Assembly: GCF_947487515.1 (NCBI RefSeq)
Contig: NZ_CANKWO010000002.1
Location: 62,001-126,000, forward strand
DNA: 64,000 nt
Direction of reading: 5' to 3'
Origin: an uncultured Litoreibacter sp.
GTDB taxonomy: Bacteria; Pseudomonadota; Alphaproteobacteria; Rhodobacterales; Rhodobacteraceae
Both the position numbers and the translations under genes were made by a program. The notes under the pieces are model-generated. The model was not told where the DNA came from. It did no database searches and was given only the letters and a program-made list of their open reading frames with translations. Below, piece after piece: positions 33,793 through 43,755 of this stretch (within the stretch, counting starts at the first letter, position 1; every line of letters begins with the position of its first letter).

Positions 33793-36700
33793 TTGTACAT
33801 AAACCGCTTCGTTCAGGTCGCAAATGATGAGAATTCATACTCATCAATGGGCGATCTGGAATTCGCACAATTGCCATTTCCAAAAGTTCTGCTGGGCGCA
33901 CCAGGAGGCGGAAAAACAGCAGCTTGCGAAGAGATCGCTTCAATTCTGAATGGCAAGTTTACCCATGCTGAGGATTTGGCCTGTGGGTTATTCAAGCTGG
34001 CACCCGATTTCGATGACCAGATATTGATCATTGATGGGCTGGATGAGGTTGTATCCGAGGAAATCCCCAAGGCCTTCATGAAGATAATCAGTGAGGTTTC
34101 CAGCCTCGGTTACAAAAATTGGCTAATAAGTTGCCGCGCCTATGAATGGCGATCCTCCTTGTTCAATCCGCGTATCGAAACGGCATTCCGGTTTCCGGCG
34201 AAGGTTGCCAATATGGGTGACCTCGACGACAAGGAAGTAGTAGCTCTTCTTCGTGCATTCGAGTTCGAGGGGAATGCTGAGCAATTCTTGAAAAATGCAA
34301 AGGTAAACGAAGCTTCAGATCTTGTAAGAAACCCGCAAACACTAAGGATGCTTTCACAAGCGGTGCAAGCCGGCGGTTGGCCAAAGACTAAGACCGAACT
34401 GTTTCTTTCTGCCTGCGAGGTTATGGCTGCAGAAGAAAATGAAGTTCACCAAGCGAAAGATGTGAGCCGCCCAACACCTGACGAAGTTATTTCGACGGCG
34501 GGTTGGGTGTGTACTCAAATCCTAATGTCCGGCGGACGCGGAGTCGCTTTGGGAGGTAAGACCTCAAAAACCTTCCCACGACCGGCTGAACTAGCTAGCG
34601 CTGAATACACTGAGAGCTCTGTAAGCGCATCCTGCAAAACCAAGCTTTTCAAGACTGCCGAACGAGAAAACGTCGAACCTGTTCACAGGACTATCGCTGA
34701 ATTTCTGGCTGGCCGGTGGTTGGCTTCCCAATTTAAGATGAGCCCGCGCAAGTTATCTCAAACGCGCGTTATGAACTACCTCACATTTGGAACAGGTGAG
34801 ATTCCCCCGGCGCTCCGGGGCTTACATGCTTGGGTTACTTCCTTTGACGAAATTACAAGGATACAGAATATTGCCAACGATCCGTACGGATGCTTGCGAT
34901 ACGGTGACCTTTCCAGCTTTTCCGATATGGAAGTTAGAGAACTTCTCAAGAGCTTAACGGATCTATCAGAGACGGATCCATATTTTCGCAGCCAAGACTG
35001 GCACACAAGCTTTGGTCGCAGTCTCGGGCGTGTCTCGATTCAGGACAGTTTTGTAAGACTGGTTTCCGATAGCAACGTCTCGCTTCAACTGAAGTGCACG
35101 TTGATGGATTCCATTCAGGGGACGGAGTTAGCCAATGCAGTGACTGACGATCTGAAGGAAATCATTTTAAACGAAGATGTCACTCCTAGAGAAAGACACT
35201 CAGCAGTGGGCGCTTTGGCCAGTAGCTCAAAGCCCATAGATTGGCACGAACTGGCAAACGATTTGTTGTCCAGCGGAACTGCGCAAAGCCTTAGAATTTC
35301 CATCGACGATGTGATCTCCCATAATCTGAAAACGTTTTCCGGTGCGGAGATCGCCGAACATATTAAAGCTTATGAACGCGCAACATCGAGTGACGATGAG
35401 TTTCACATATCTGGTATAGGATTTAGGATACCAAGGGAGTGTTCCGATCAGCAAATTGAAGAGATAGCCCGTTCAATCGCAGAGGATATCTCTCAAGAGC
35501 GCGACGAAAGAAGGCGAGGCGTCCATAAGGGACGTGAAGAGTGGCTACTTGAACTTCTTCCACGAATCTTGTCCCGTGAGACCGAGCCGACAGCGGAAGA
35601 ATTATGGCCACTGATCTCTCGGCTCAGTGGCGATTCTTACCGAAAGTCTGAATGGGAAAAGGTCGCTCAGCCGTGGTTTGGGGCGCATGACGAAGTGCGT
35701 CGAAAAATTCAGTCTTTGGCTCTTGCGGAAGCCGAAGACGACCAGCATGGCTGGATGACGTTTTTCCGGTTATCGGATATCTCATCGGGCCTACATATGC
35801 GCGAGACCGATGTCATCTACCATCTCAGCACGCTGATTGCCGCGAATGATAGACCACCTGATTGGCTAGAAAGATGGAAGAGCCTTGTAAGATGGGCTCA
35901 ATCTCATCGCGACTTCGACGGTAGCGCCCTAGAACTGGCGGAAAAACACGCGAAAGCCACCCCCGAACTCCAACCTGTATTGGATGAACTTTTACGTCCT
36001 CCGATGCGCAACTATGAGAACGAGCATCAGGCTCGAGTACGGAAAGAAGAACAAGAAAAACGCGCCAAGGCTCGAGCGAGACATGTCAGCTTTTCCGATG
36101 TTCGCGAAGAAATGGCACAAGGGAAAAACTTGGGTGCGTTGTACCAAGCGGCACGCGCATCACTAGGACACTTTTATGAGTTTAAGGCCTCCGACTCCCC
36201 AAGATCACGCATTGCGGAAATGGTTGGATCAGACAATCTGTCATCCGCACTTGATGGTTTTGAAGCCGCAGGGAGACGCGACGATATTCCAAGCGCCAGG
36301 AGAAGCGCTGACCTGAGGATCAAGGAAAACAAGGTCTATCACCTTGAAACGGTATGTCAGGCTCTCTGCGTTGAGGCGCTTCACGCAGGCCGATCTCTGG
36401 ACACGTTGCCCAAAAGGGCGTTGCTAAGTGCGCTTTCTGCTTGTCAGTGGGGTCTGCATATTTCTGGCAATGCAACCGAACACCTCCAGCCAAAACTCGA
36501 AGAAATCCTATTCACAGACAGGCAGACCAAACTTGAGTTTGTTAAAGACACGCTGGAACCAAGTTTGGAAATTGGAGAAGAGCATGTGTCCGGACTCTAT
36601 CGCGTGAGCTCGGAAGAAACCTTCTCAGACATACTCCCCGACCTCGCAATTGAATGGCTCACTTCTTTCGAAACGGCGTCGGGAAATGCTGTTTGGAGTC

Positions 36701-37812
36701 TGTTGAAGGCTGCTGTTCGATATAGCAACTCCGATAAGCTTGCGGAGTTGATAGATAGTCGCTTAAAGGAAGGGGATTGGGCAAGTGAAGAGCATAAGTG
36801 CGCTTGGCATGCGGCTGCATTCGTGCTTGATTTTGATCGTTTTTTTGACTCCATTGATGCATTTGCGGAGGAGACCGAAGAACACTTTTGGTCATTCAGG
36901 GCGATTATCTCTGATCGACGGACTGAAGAAGTTCTAAGGCTTGTTCTAAGCGCTGACCAAACTTCTTTCTTGATAGAGAAATTTGCTCCGAAATTGCCTG
37001 TTGCAAGTCCACCGTCGGGCGGCTGGTCCGGCTCAAACAACCCATGGGACGCTACTGAATGGCTACGAAATCTGATCATAAATCTGGGCGCAGAGAAAAG
37101 TAAGCAAGCAATAGAACAACTCGAGCGTCTTGCTGAATCTGGTCGGATGGGCGGATATCAAGACGATGTGCTTCACGCGCTTGCTAACGCAAAGCGTGCT
37201 TTTGCAGAAGCGCGCCACGCATCCGCAACTTTGGAAGATGTACGTAGGGTCTTGTTATCTGGAAAACCGACCAACGTCTCTGACCTTCAGGCTTTGTTCT
37301 TGGGCGAGTTTGAACGGTATCAAGCCCGCATACGAACTGGGCAAACGGACACCTATGTGACGTACTGGGAAGCAGACAAACCTCATGTCGAAAACTATTG
37401 CAGAGACAGGCTACTAGACGGCTTGGAGCAGCAAATGAGTGCGTATGGAATACGAGTTCACAAAGAAGGGGCTATGGCAAACGAAACAAGAGTTGATCTA
37501 CTTCTCTCTTGCGACGAATTCGACCTCCCGGTGGAGATTAAAAGGCAGTGGCATTCGGAGTTGTGGAATGCCGCCTGCGATCAACTGGAAGTCTACTCAG
37601 AAAACTATCGAACCGATGGCACTGGAGTGTATTTGGTCATTTGGCATGGACAGGTGAAAGGCAAGACGATTCCCAAGCCAACAGTCGGCATGAGACCGAA
37701 GTCGGCATCGGAAATGCTGAAAGCGCTTTGGCGAAATCTTCCACGCGACCTTTCTGCAGCCACCAAGCTAGTGGTGTTAGACGTGTCCAAGCCAGCAAAG
37801 AAAGAGAACTAG
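33793..37812 (+). CDS. NACHT-type STAND NTPase with C-terminal PD-(D/E)XK nuclease
   Basis: A 1339-residue protein. A P-loop NTPase lies at the very N-terminus: Walker A GAPGGGKT (35-42) and Walker B ILIIDGLDEV (D81, E85), the DGLDE form typical of NACHT ATPases. There follow a winged-helix-like part, about 800 residues of helical repeats and a charged coiled stretch near residues 740-760 (RVRKEEQEKRAKARAR). Residues 1195-1300 fit a PD-(D/E)XK nuclease: D1235 in TRVDLLL, then E1248-x-K1250 in LPVEIKRQ. Bacterial NACHT and Avs proteins sense phage components and activate a fused effector; most Avs have the nuclease at the N-terminus, so the order here is unusual. The start is TTG with AGGA upstream; ATG at 33847 is an alternative. 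It is the first gene of a three-gene operon. Confidence 0.85.
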   Translation: MYINRFVQVANDENSYSSMGDLEFAQLPFPKVLLGAPGGGKTAACEEIASILNGKFTHAEDLACGLFKLAPDFDDQILIIDGLDEVVSEEIPKAFMKIISEVSSLGYKNWLISCRAYEWRSSLFNPRIETAFRFPAKVANMGDLDDKEVVALLRAFEFEGNAEQFLKNAKVNEASDLVRNPQTLRMLSQAVQAGGWPKTKTELFLSACEVMAAEENEVHQAKDVSRPTPDEVISTAGWVCTQILMSGGRGVALGGKTSKTFPRPAELASAEYTESSVSASCKTKLFKTAERENVEPVHRTIAEFLAGRWLASQFKMSPRKLSQTRVMNYLTFGTGEIPPALRGLHAWVTSFDEITRIQNIANDPYGCLRYGDLSSFSDMEVRELLKSLTDLSETDPYFRSQDWHTSFGRSLGRVSIQDSFVRLVSDSNVSLQLKCTLMDSIQGTELANAVTDDLKEIILNEDVTPRERHSAVGALASSSKPIDWHELANDLLSSGTAQSLRISIDDVISHNLKTFSGAEIAEHIKAYERATSSDDEFHISGIGFRIPRECSDQQIEEIARSIAEDISQERDERRRGVHKGREEWLLELLPRILSRETEPTAEELWPLISRLSGDSYRKSEWEKVAQPWFGAHDEVRRKIQSLALAEAEDDQHGWMTFFRLSDISSGLHMRETDVIYHLSTLIAANDRPPDWLERWKSLVRWAQSHRDFDGSALELAEKHAKATPELQPVLDELLRPPMRNYENEHQARVRKEEQEKRAKARARHVSFSDVREEMAQGKNLGALYQAARASLGHFYEFKASDSPRSRIAEMVGSDNLSSALDGFEAAGRRDDIPSARRSADLRIKENKVYHLETVCQALCVEALHAGRSLDTLPKRALLSALSACQWGLHISGNATEHLQPKLEEILFTDRQTKLEFVKDTLEPSLEIGEEHVSGLYRVSSEETFSDILPDLAIEWLTSFETASGNAVWSLLKAAVRYSNSDKLAELIDSRLKEGDWASEEHKCAWHAAAFVLDFDRFFDSIDAFAEETEEHFWSFRAIISDRRTEEVLRLVLSADQTSFLIEKFAPKLPVASPPSGGWSGSNNPWDATEWLRNLIINLGAEKSKQAIEQLERLAESGRMGGYQDDVLHALANAKRAFAEARHASATLEDVRRVLLSGKPTNVSDLQALFLGEFERYQARIRTGQTDTYVTYWEADKPHVENYCRDRLLDGLEQQMSAYGIRVHKEGAMANETRVDLLLSCDEFDLPVEIKRQWHSELWNAACDQLEVYSENYRTDGTGVYLVIWHGQVKGKTIPKPTVGMRPKSASEMLKALWRNLPRDLSAATKLVVLDVSKPAKKEN

Positions 37813-37824
37813 GGGCCCAGCAAC

Positions 37825-38259
37825 ATGCAGAAAACTATCGAAGAATTTGACGACATGTCTTGCACGACTGCTTTCGACGAGATTGGCACCCAATTCGTCG
37901 GCACATTGAAATACCGCACCTTTGAGGTTGGTCAAATATTTGGTGCTAATCTCGCATCTGTACGCGCCCAGTTCCAGGCCATCTGCGACCTAGTAGAAAC
38001 AGGTGGCATGGTCCGCCACGGAATTGTAATGACCGGCTACCACAACAGAGCATTCAAGGGTGACGTATTGCTTGTTGATGGGGAAGTTTTCGGCGAGTGG
38101 AACTCAGATGAGGAGGAATGGTGCCATTTCACCGCGCATGGAGACTCTGAGATCACATGCAGCGCTCCTTCGCCTTGGCTATTGCATGATTCAATTTCGG
38201 ATTGGTTGTTATCTAGAAACGGCACGCCTCCTGACAAAAGACAGTATGGAGTGAAGTGA
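37825..38259 (+). CDS. Unknown protein in NACHT-SIR2 operon
   Basis: A 144-residue acidic protein without a recognised family, 12 bases after the NACHT stop with AGGGG upstream. The centre is beta-rich (RHGIVMTGYHNRAF; DVLLVDGEVFGEW). Its TGA shares a base with the SIR2 ATG (TGATG). Possible roles are an adaptor between sensor and effector, an inhibitor, or a phage-signal sensor; the sequence does not decide. Confidence 0.7.
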   Translation: MQKTIEEFDDMSCTTAFDEIGTQFVGTLKYRTFEVGQIFGANLASVRAQFQAICDLVETGGMVRHGIVMTGYHNRAFKGDVLLVDGEVFGEWNSDEEEWCHFTAHGDSEITCSAPSPWLLHDSISDWLLSRNGTPPDKRQYGVK

Positions 38260-40046
38260 TGAATGGCTTCGGTGATCCAGCCACACAATTGGCCTTTGCC
38301 GTGCACGAAAATCGAGGCGTGTTCGCATTGTTGTTGGGGTCTGGTCTATCTAGGGCAGCGGAAATTCCGACTGGCTGGGAAATCACAACAGACCTTGTGC
38401 GGCGCGTTGCAACTGCGCAAGGCGTCGAAGAACAAGACGACTGGGCCAAATGGTATGCTGAAGCAGAGGGCAAGGAGCCAAACTACTCAGAACTACTGGC
38501 ACAGCTTGCATCCACCCCGGCGGAACGGCGCGCCATACTTCATAGCTATATCGAACCAAACGAGGAAGATCGCGAAGAAGGTCGGAAGATTCCCACGTTA
38601 GGGCATAGGGCAATCGCGCGTTTGGTTCAACAAGGCTACATCCGCATAATCGTTACAACCAATTTCGATCGGTTGATGGAAAACGCGTTGCGAGAGGTCG
38701 GCATAGAACCAACCGTCATTACGTCGCCGGACAGCCTGCAAGGTGCGGAACCTATCACGCACAGCACTTGCTACATTCTGAAATTGCATGGGGACTATAA
38801 AGATGCTCGGATTCTAAACACAGATGAGGAATTGGACACCTATCCCGGCACTTACAATGCAGTGCTTGATCGCATTTTCGACGAACATGGTTTGATTGTG
38901 TGCGGTTGGTCTGGCGAATGGGACCATGCTCTGAGGGCTGCGATTGAGCGCGCGCCAAATCGGCGCTACCCGATGTTTTGGGCTTCCAGAGGCGATCTCA
39001 GGGGGCATGGAGCAGAGCTGTGTAGCGCCCGTAAAGGCGTGACGGTGTCAATCTCGGATGCAGACGCATTCTTTGGTACACTTGTCGAACAAGTGGAGAC
39101 GCTAGCTCAGTCGCAGCGACGGAACCCAGTTGGTGTCGACATGTTAGTGAGTCGAGCCAAGCGGTATCTCTCAAAACCAGAGTATCGCATACAACTGGCT
39201 GATTTGGTGGCCGAGGAGGTCGAGCGAGTTATCTCGCGCCACGATCAAGACGATATGGCTCTGCACGGACCGGTCGGTGATGACGACATTCTTCGACGTA
39301 TTTTGCTCAGCGAAGGGGTGTCGGAAGGCTTGACCAAAGTATGTGGGCTAATCGGCAGGTGGGGGGATCGTTCGCAAATAAGTGTGGTGGTAGATGCAAT
39401 TCGCGGAATTTTGAATTACGCTAACGACAATCAGGGCGGTAGAGTCATTTACATCGAGTTGCGTCAGTATCCGGCGGTTCTAGCTTATCACGCCTGCACT
39501 TTGGGCTTGCAATACGCTGAAAAGTGGTCGGAACTTCATGAATTCATGGGTCTCGAAGTTCAGAATAAACGCGGCCGCTCAGAGCGACTTTTGGATGTTG
39601 CTGGACCATCCACTTGGGAAGGTTCCAAGAAGGAACTTTGGCAAAAGCTGCCGGGCATGGACCGGCGGTACACTCCTCTAAACGACCATCTAGCCGATGA
39701 GATCTTTGTTAGCTGGGGAGCGGCCTTTCTGCCGCCTCGCGTACCGCTGGCTGACTTGACGCTCTTGAACGAAGCTCTAACCGCTATCAGATATCTTGAA
39801 GCAGCGGGCCTCGAACAATTGCAAAATGTTAAGGCAAACTCAGAGCATGGGCGCAACTACATTTGGGCACCGGTCGGGCGCGCAGGTTGGAGCTACGACT
39901 ATCAGGAACGAGTTCTCCCGCGGATAGTGGAAACAGATTTTCGAAAGAGGTTGGCCGACGGTGGGTTCGGTGGTGGTAGCGAGGACTTCATTTCTGAGGC
40001 TTTGGAAAACTACAGTCGATTGCTTGCCAATCTACATTGGCGATAG
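38259..40046 (+). CDS. SIR2-family protein, probable NADase effector
   Basis: A 595-residue protein. The N-terminal 300 residues form a SIR2-like domain: LLLGSGLSR (24-32) for nucleotide binding, IVTTNFD with N135, LKLHGD with catalytic H177, and VCGWSGEWDH. In anti-phage proteins such as ThsA and DSR, the Asn and His of this type of domain are needed for NAD+ cleavage. The C-terminal 290 residues are helical, unrecognised, and may sense or oligomerise. The ATG at 38259 fits a GGAG seven bases away better than the GTG at 38256. Coupling to the NACHT nuclease suggests one abortive-infection system with two effectors. Confidence 0.87.
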   Translation: MNGFGDPATQLAFAVHENRGVFALLLGSGLSRAAEIPTGWEITTDLVRRVATAQGVEEQDDWAKWYAEAEGKEPNYSELLAQLASTPAERRAILHSYIEPNEEDREEGRKIPTLGHRAIARLVQQGYIRIIVTTNFDRLMENALREVGIEPTVITSPDSLQGAEPITHSTCYILKLHGDYKDARILNTDEELDTYPGTYNAVLDRIFDEHGLIVCGWSGEWDHALRAAIERAPNRRYPMFWASRGDLRGHGAELCSARKGVTVSISDADAFFGTLVEQVETLAQSQRRNPVGVDMLVSRAKRYLSKPEYRIQLADLVAEEVERVISRHDQDDMALHGPVGDDDILRRILLSEGVSEGLTKVCGLIGRWGDRSQISVVVDAIRGILNYANDNQGGRVIYIELRQYPAVLAYHACTLGLQYAEKWSELHEFMGLEVQNKRGRSERLLDVAGPSTWEGSKKELWQKLPGMDRRYTPLNDHLADEIFVSWGAAFLPPRVPLADLTLLNEALTAIRYLEAAGLEQLQNVKANSEHGRNYIWAPVGRAGWSYDYQERVLPRIVETDFRKRLADGGFGGGSEDFISEALENYSRLLANLHWR

Positions 40047-40150
40047 GGAACTAAAGTTCAGACTTGGCGAACGTTTATCAAAGTAGGTTTTTGTGCCCAA
40101 CCCTGATCATTGGCCCCGCGAAAGCAACGGATATGTAGAAGCATCTAATA

Positions 40151-41485
40151 CTATCGCGCAAATTTCTCCACCGCATGGCGGACCTTCCCCAGGACTCCTG
40201 ATAAATCTGCCTTCGGAATTCCACCAAAAGCAAGACGCAACGCTTGCGGGATGGCGGTTGTAGTCGCGAAAGGCTCTGCACCGGATGCCGAAATCCCTTG
40301 CCCTTTCAATGCAGCGACAACCGGCTCGGCGCGCATTCCGTTTCCAAGCCAGACCCAAGAAAAACCGGCGTTGGGGTGTCCACTGAGCGATAAGTTGGGT
40401 AAAGACGCTCGGCAGATGGCCTGACGCTCTGCGCCGTCTCGTTTGCGGTCGTCTTCGGATTTAGCCAATGTTCCATCTTCAATCCAATTCGTAACAAGTC
40501 CGGAAATCAATGCCGGGGCATTCCAAGTCGTTGCCCTGATTGCCTCTAGGAAGCAGGGAATGTGCCGCGACGGAGTCACGAGGTAGCCAAGACGCAGCCC
40601 CGTCGCGATGCTCTTGGAATACCCGCCGACATGGATGGTTCGTTCCGGCGCGAGAGCGACGAAGCTCGGCGGCGGATCACTTTCCAGAAACGCGTAGGCC
40701 CCATCCTCGATGATGAGAAGATCGTGTGCCTGTGCAATTTCGACAATGCGCTGCCGTGTGGTCACGTCCATGACCGACCCCAGCGGATTGTGCACAGTTG
40801 GTATGAGATAAACCGCCCGCAGTTTGCGCGTACGGCATCGCCTGTCCAGCGCATCCGGGTCCATGACCCCATCCGTTCCTTCCACCGGAACGACATCCAA
40901 TCCCTGGAGTGCCGCGATTGATTTGAAACCGGGGTAGGTCAAAGTGTCAGCGGCGACGGCCTCACCTCTTTGGAGCACACCGAAAGCGATGATCGCGAGG
41001 CCATGCTGACCGCCTGAGGTTATCAGCAGATTTTCAGGAGGAACTGAACCAAGAGTGGGTTTGAGGCTTTCGGCAATGATCCGGCGTTCGTGCGTGCGCC
41101 CGCCATGTGGCTGGTAACGCAACATGGCTTCGAGATCGCCAGCGGATGAAAGCCGCCGCAAACCGGTCCTAAGCATTTCAGTATCACCCATGTTACCAGG
41201 CATATTGAACACAAGATCGATTAAGCCTTCGGCATCGGTTTGATGAACGCCAAGCGTCGGCGGCAGACCAAGATCACGCACAAATGTGCCACGTCCTGCC
41301 TCACCAACGACCTCGGCACGCCGCTCAAGCTCTTTGTAAACCCGCGTTGCCGTCGCCAGAGCCACATTGCACTGCTCGGCAAAAGCGCGATGTGTCGGCA
41401 ACTTTGTTCCCGGTGCCAGCTTTCCCTCACGGATCGCGGTGGACAGCGTGTTCGCAAGGCGCAGGTATCGGGGTTTTTTCTTCAA
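40151..41485 (-). CDS. MocR/PdxR-type regulator (GntR HTH plus aminotransferase domain)
   Basis: A 444-residue protein. The N-terminal 75 residues are a GntR winged helix (LAPGTKLPTHRAFAEQCNVALATATRVYKEL); the rest is a fold-type I aminotransferase-like domain with HNPLGSVM and the PLP-binding lysine in GGYSKSIATGLRLGY. The start is TTG. It is transcribed away from the MFS transporter 85 bases away, the usual arrangement where a MocR protein controls its divergent neighbour. Confidence 0.93.
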   Translation of the reverse strand: MKKKPRYLRLANTLSTAIREGKLAPGTKLPTHRAFAEQCNVALATATRVYKELERRAEVVGEAGRGTFVRDLGLPPTLGVHQTDAEGLIDLVFNMPGNMGDTEMLRTGLRRLSSAGDLEAMLRYQPHGGRTHERRIIAESLKPTLGSVPPENLLITSGGQHGLAIIAFGVLQRGEAVAADTLTYPGFKSIAALQGLDVVPVEGTDGVMDPDALDRRCRTRKLRAVYLIPTVHNPLGSVMDVTTRQRIVEIAQAHDLLIIEDGAYAFLESDPPPSFVALAPERTIHVGGYSKSIATGLRLGYLVTPSRHIPCFLEAIRATTWNAPALISGLVTNWIEDGTLAKSEDDRKRDGAERQAICRASLPNLSLSGHPNAGFSWVWLGNGMRAEPVVAALKGQGISASGAEPFATTTAIPQALRLAFGGIPKADLSGVLGKVRHAVEKFAR

Positions 41486-41570
41486 TGAACTGTACCTAGT
41501 ACAATAGAAAAATTGTCATATCTCAGTTGTCGTGGCATTCCGATCCCATGTCAATCTTCGAGGTCAACCG

Positions 41571-42737
41571 ATGCCTAAACTGATCCCAGTTACGTTACTT
41601 GCACTCGGTCTGTTCACCGTCACCTTTGCCGTGAACTTACAGGCTCCGCTCTATGATGCCTATGCAGCGGAAAGCGATGTTGGGGCAACAGCAGTAACCA
41701 TTGCTTTCGCCGCCTATGTTGGCGGACTGATGCCAACCTTGTTGCTGCTGGGTGGGTTGTCCGACCGGATCGGCAGACGGGTTCCCATTGCCCTCGCTTT
41801 GATCCTCGGAACCGCAGCGACAGCCCTCCTCGTGCAGTTGCCTAGTTGGACCAGCCTCGTGATCGCCCGATTTATGCTCGGGGTTGGAACCGGTCTCGCG
41901 ACGACCGCCGGAACTGCCTACATGACCGAAATCCTTGGCGCGGATCGGGCGAAAACTGCTGCTTTGATCGTGACCTCAGCCACATCTCTCGGATTCGGCG
42001 GCGGAGCATTAGCGACAGGGATAAGCCTAGGCTTCCAAGGCCCAACATTGCTGCCTGTCAGTTACATCGTCTTGTTTGTCATTGCGCCCGCCCTTGCGAT
42101 GATCGCTCTGGCTCTACCGCGCATGGATACGCCCCGTACTGTCTCTCTGCTGCGCCTCCCGGTGTTTCCGACAGGCACATGGGTGTTCGGCGCAGCAATG
42201 GCCTTAGCATGGTCCACCACTGGCATGACCATTGCTGTTGTGCCGCTGGAACTGGCTGCGAATAACCTAGGCGGCTGGACCGGGCTGGTTATTTTTCTTG
42301 CAATCTTCGTGGGTTTTCTATGTCAGCCGATTGCGCGTTGTATGACCAACGAACAGGCTTTGGCGCTTGGGTTTGTCCTGATCCCGCTGGGGTTCCTCGT
42401 TCTACTGGCCGGAGTCTGGTTAAAGTTATTGTTCCTCGTTCTCTCGGGAACCTGTATCACGAGTGCCGCCAGCTACGGATTTACCTACCTCGCCTCGCTT
42501 GCGGAAGTTTCGCTCCGCGCGGCGAATGACCGCGCGCGTGCGACGGCAGGTCTGTTTGTCTATGCCTACTTCGGGTTTTCACTGCCGGTCATCGCCAGCG
42601 GAATTTTGGCGGACAGGCTTGGCCTTCTGAGCGCAATGATCGCTTTCGCGGTTGCGCAGTGCATTGCCACAGCACTGATCGTCCTAATTTGGAATAAGCT
42701 CGCGCTCTCCCATCCGTGCGCTCGTAGTGCAGGATAA
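41571..42737 (+). CDS. Major facilitator superfamily transporter
   Basis: A 388-residue membrane protein with twelve hydrophobic segments and the MFS loop motif GGLSDRIGRRVPI between helices 2 and 3. The start is set by GAGGT six bases before the ATG at 41571. The sequence resembles drug-efflux-type members; the substrate is unknown. The divergent MocR gene suggests control by an amine, amino acid or B6-related signal. Confidence 0.9.
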   Translation: MPKLIPVTLLALGLFTVTFAVNLQAPLYDAYAAESDVGATAVTIAFAAYVGGLMPTLLLLGGLSDRIGRRVPIALALILGTAATALLVQLPSWTSLVIARFMLGVGTGLATTAGTAYMTEILGADRAKTAALIVTSATSLGFGGGALATGISLGFQGPTLLPVSYIVLFVIAPALAMIALALPRMDTPRTVSLLRLPVFPTGTWVFGAAMALAWSTTGMTIAVVPLELAANNLGGWTGLVIFLAIFVGFLCQPIARCMTNEQALALGFVLIPLGFLVLLAGVWLKLLFLVLSGTCITSAASYGFTYLASLAEVSLRAANDRARATAGLFVYAYFGFSLPVIASGILADRLGLLSAMIAFAVAQCIATALIVLIWNKLALSHPCARSAG

Positions 42738-42757
42738 AACAGCCTTCAACTTATCAG

Positions 42758-43324
42758 CTAGCTGATCGCTGATCGCCGTTCCACATTTATCCAGTGTTTA
42801 TTCTCGGGTAGTTTTCTTGCACGCTGAACGATGTCTCTGTAGGTGACTGGCGAGAAATTCCAGACATCGACACCGACATTCACCGAGTTCCGTGTGCCCT
42901 GCCAATTGTTGTGGACGTGGCCAAAGAATTGCAAAGCCCCTTTGCGAGCATGATTCCAAGTGACCATTGGGTAATGACATAGTGTATTCAGCTGGTTCTG
43001 TGGGCCATCACGCAATTCAGCGAAGTGAGAGATGGAGTCCCAGGGGAGCTCAAGCGTTGGGGCAAGATCATGGTTTCCAATCACGAGATGTCGTTCTGAA
43101 CCCGGAAGTTGGTTGAAAACCTGTTCAAGATAAGCACTGTCTTTGGCTTTGGACCCAAAGGCGAAATCACCCAAAACCCACAGTTGATCTTCCGAACCAA
43201 CGACTTTCCACATATTTTCTAACAAAGCCGCATCCATCCGTGAGACGGATTTGAATGGGCGCTTGCAAAAACGTATGATGTTTTCATGGCCGAAGTGGGT
43301 GTCGGCTGTATACCAAATTGTCAT
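42758..43324 (-). CDS. Metallophosphoesterase
   Basis: A 188-residue calcineurin-like phosphoesterase with all five motifs: WYTADTHFGH (D-x-H), VLGDFAFG (GD), VIGNHD, a CHYP histidine, and FFGHVHNNW (GH-x-H). Small proteins of this type hydrolyse phosphodiesters or phosphomonoesters with two metal ions. It lies 20 bases after the hypothetical gene at 43345 and is probably in the same transcript. Confidence 0.9.
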   Translation of the reverse strand: MTIWYTADTHFGHENIIRFCKRPFKSVSRMDAALLENMWKVVGSEDQLWVLGDFAFGSKAKDSAYLEQVFNQLPGSERHLVIGNHDLAPTLELPWDSISHFAELRDGPQNQLNTLCHYPMVTWNHARKGALQFFGHVHNNWQGTRNSVNVGVDVWNFSPVTYRDIVQRARKLPENKHWINVERRSAIS

Positions 43325-43344
43325 GATCTTGTCTTTTAGTTCAG

Positions 43345-43755
43345 TCAGCCCATAAGCCTTCGAAATTCCTCCGGCGTGTAATCCAACGCGAGCAACTTCA
43401 ACAGGAGCAGCTCCAATGGGAGCTGTGTCTCGGTCCTACATAAATTTTCCGTTTCAACCGCCAGATCATATCCGCCACGCTTGTTGACGCTGATTTTCAG
43501 CAGGCGCCCATTTAGGAAATCCCAAATAAGTTTTGGTCCAGGATATCTTTGGTCGTCAGGATGGCTACCAAAACCAGAGCATTGCGTCATGACAGCAGGC
43601 AAAGCGACCAGCAAGCGGTCCCATGCCTGTTGTCTCTCGCGTGAGGTTAGGAGACCGCTATCAGGTGTGAGCTGTGAAGCGGAGGCTTTAATCGCGAATA
43701 CAGGAGCGAACGTCGATTGGATTGATGATTGTTCCACAGTGCTTCTTGCTGTCAC
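43345..43755 (-). CDS. Hypothetical protein
   Basis: A 136-residue protein from a GTG that overlaps the upstream stop (GTGA). It has a Ser/Thr-rich N-terminus, a central helix (SRERQQAWDRLLVALPAVM), and an acidic Leu-rich C-terminus (PLELLLLKLLALDYTPEEF). It has no recognised family. Coupling to 43752-44600 suggests a shared function. Confidence 0.6.
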   Translation of the reverse strand: MTARSTVEQSSIQSTFAPVFAIKASASQLTPDSGLLTSRERQQAWDRLLVALPAVMTQCSGFGSHPDDQRYPGPKLIWDFLNGRLLKISVNKRGGYDLAVETENLCRTETQLPLELLLLKLLALDYTPEEFRRLMG

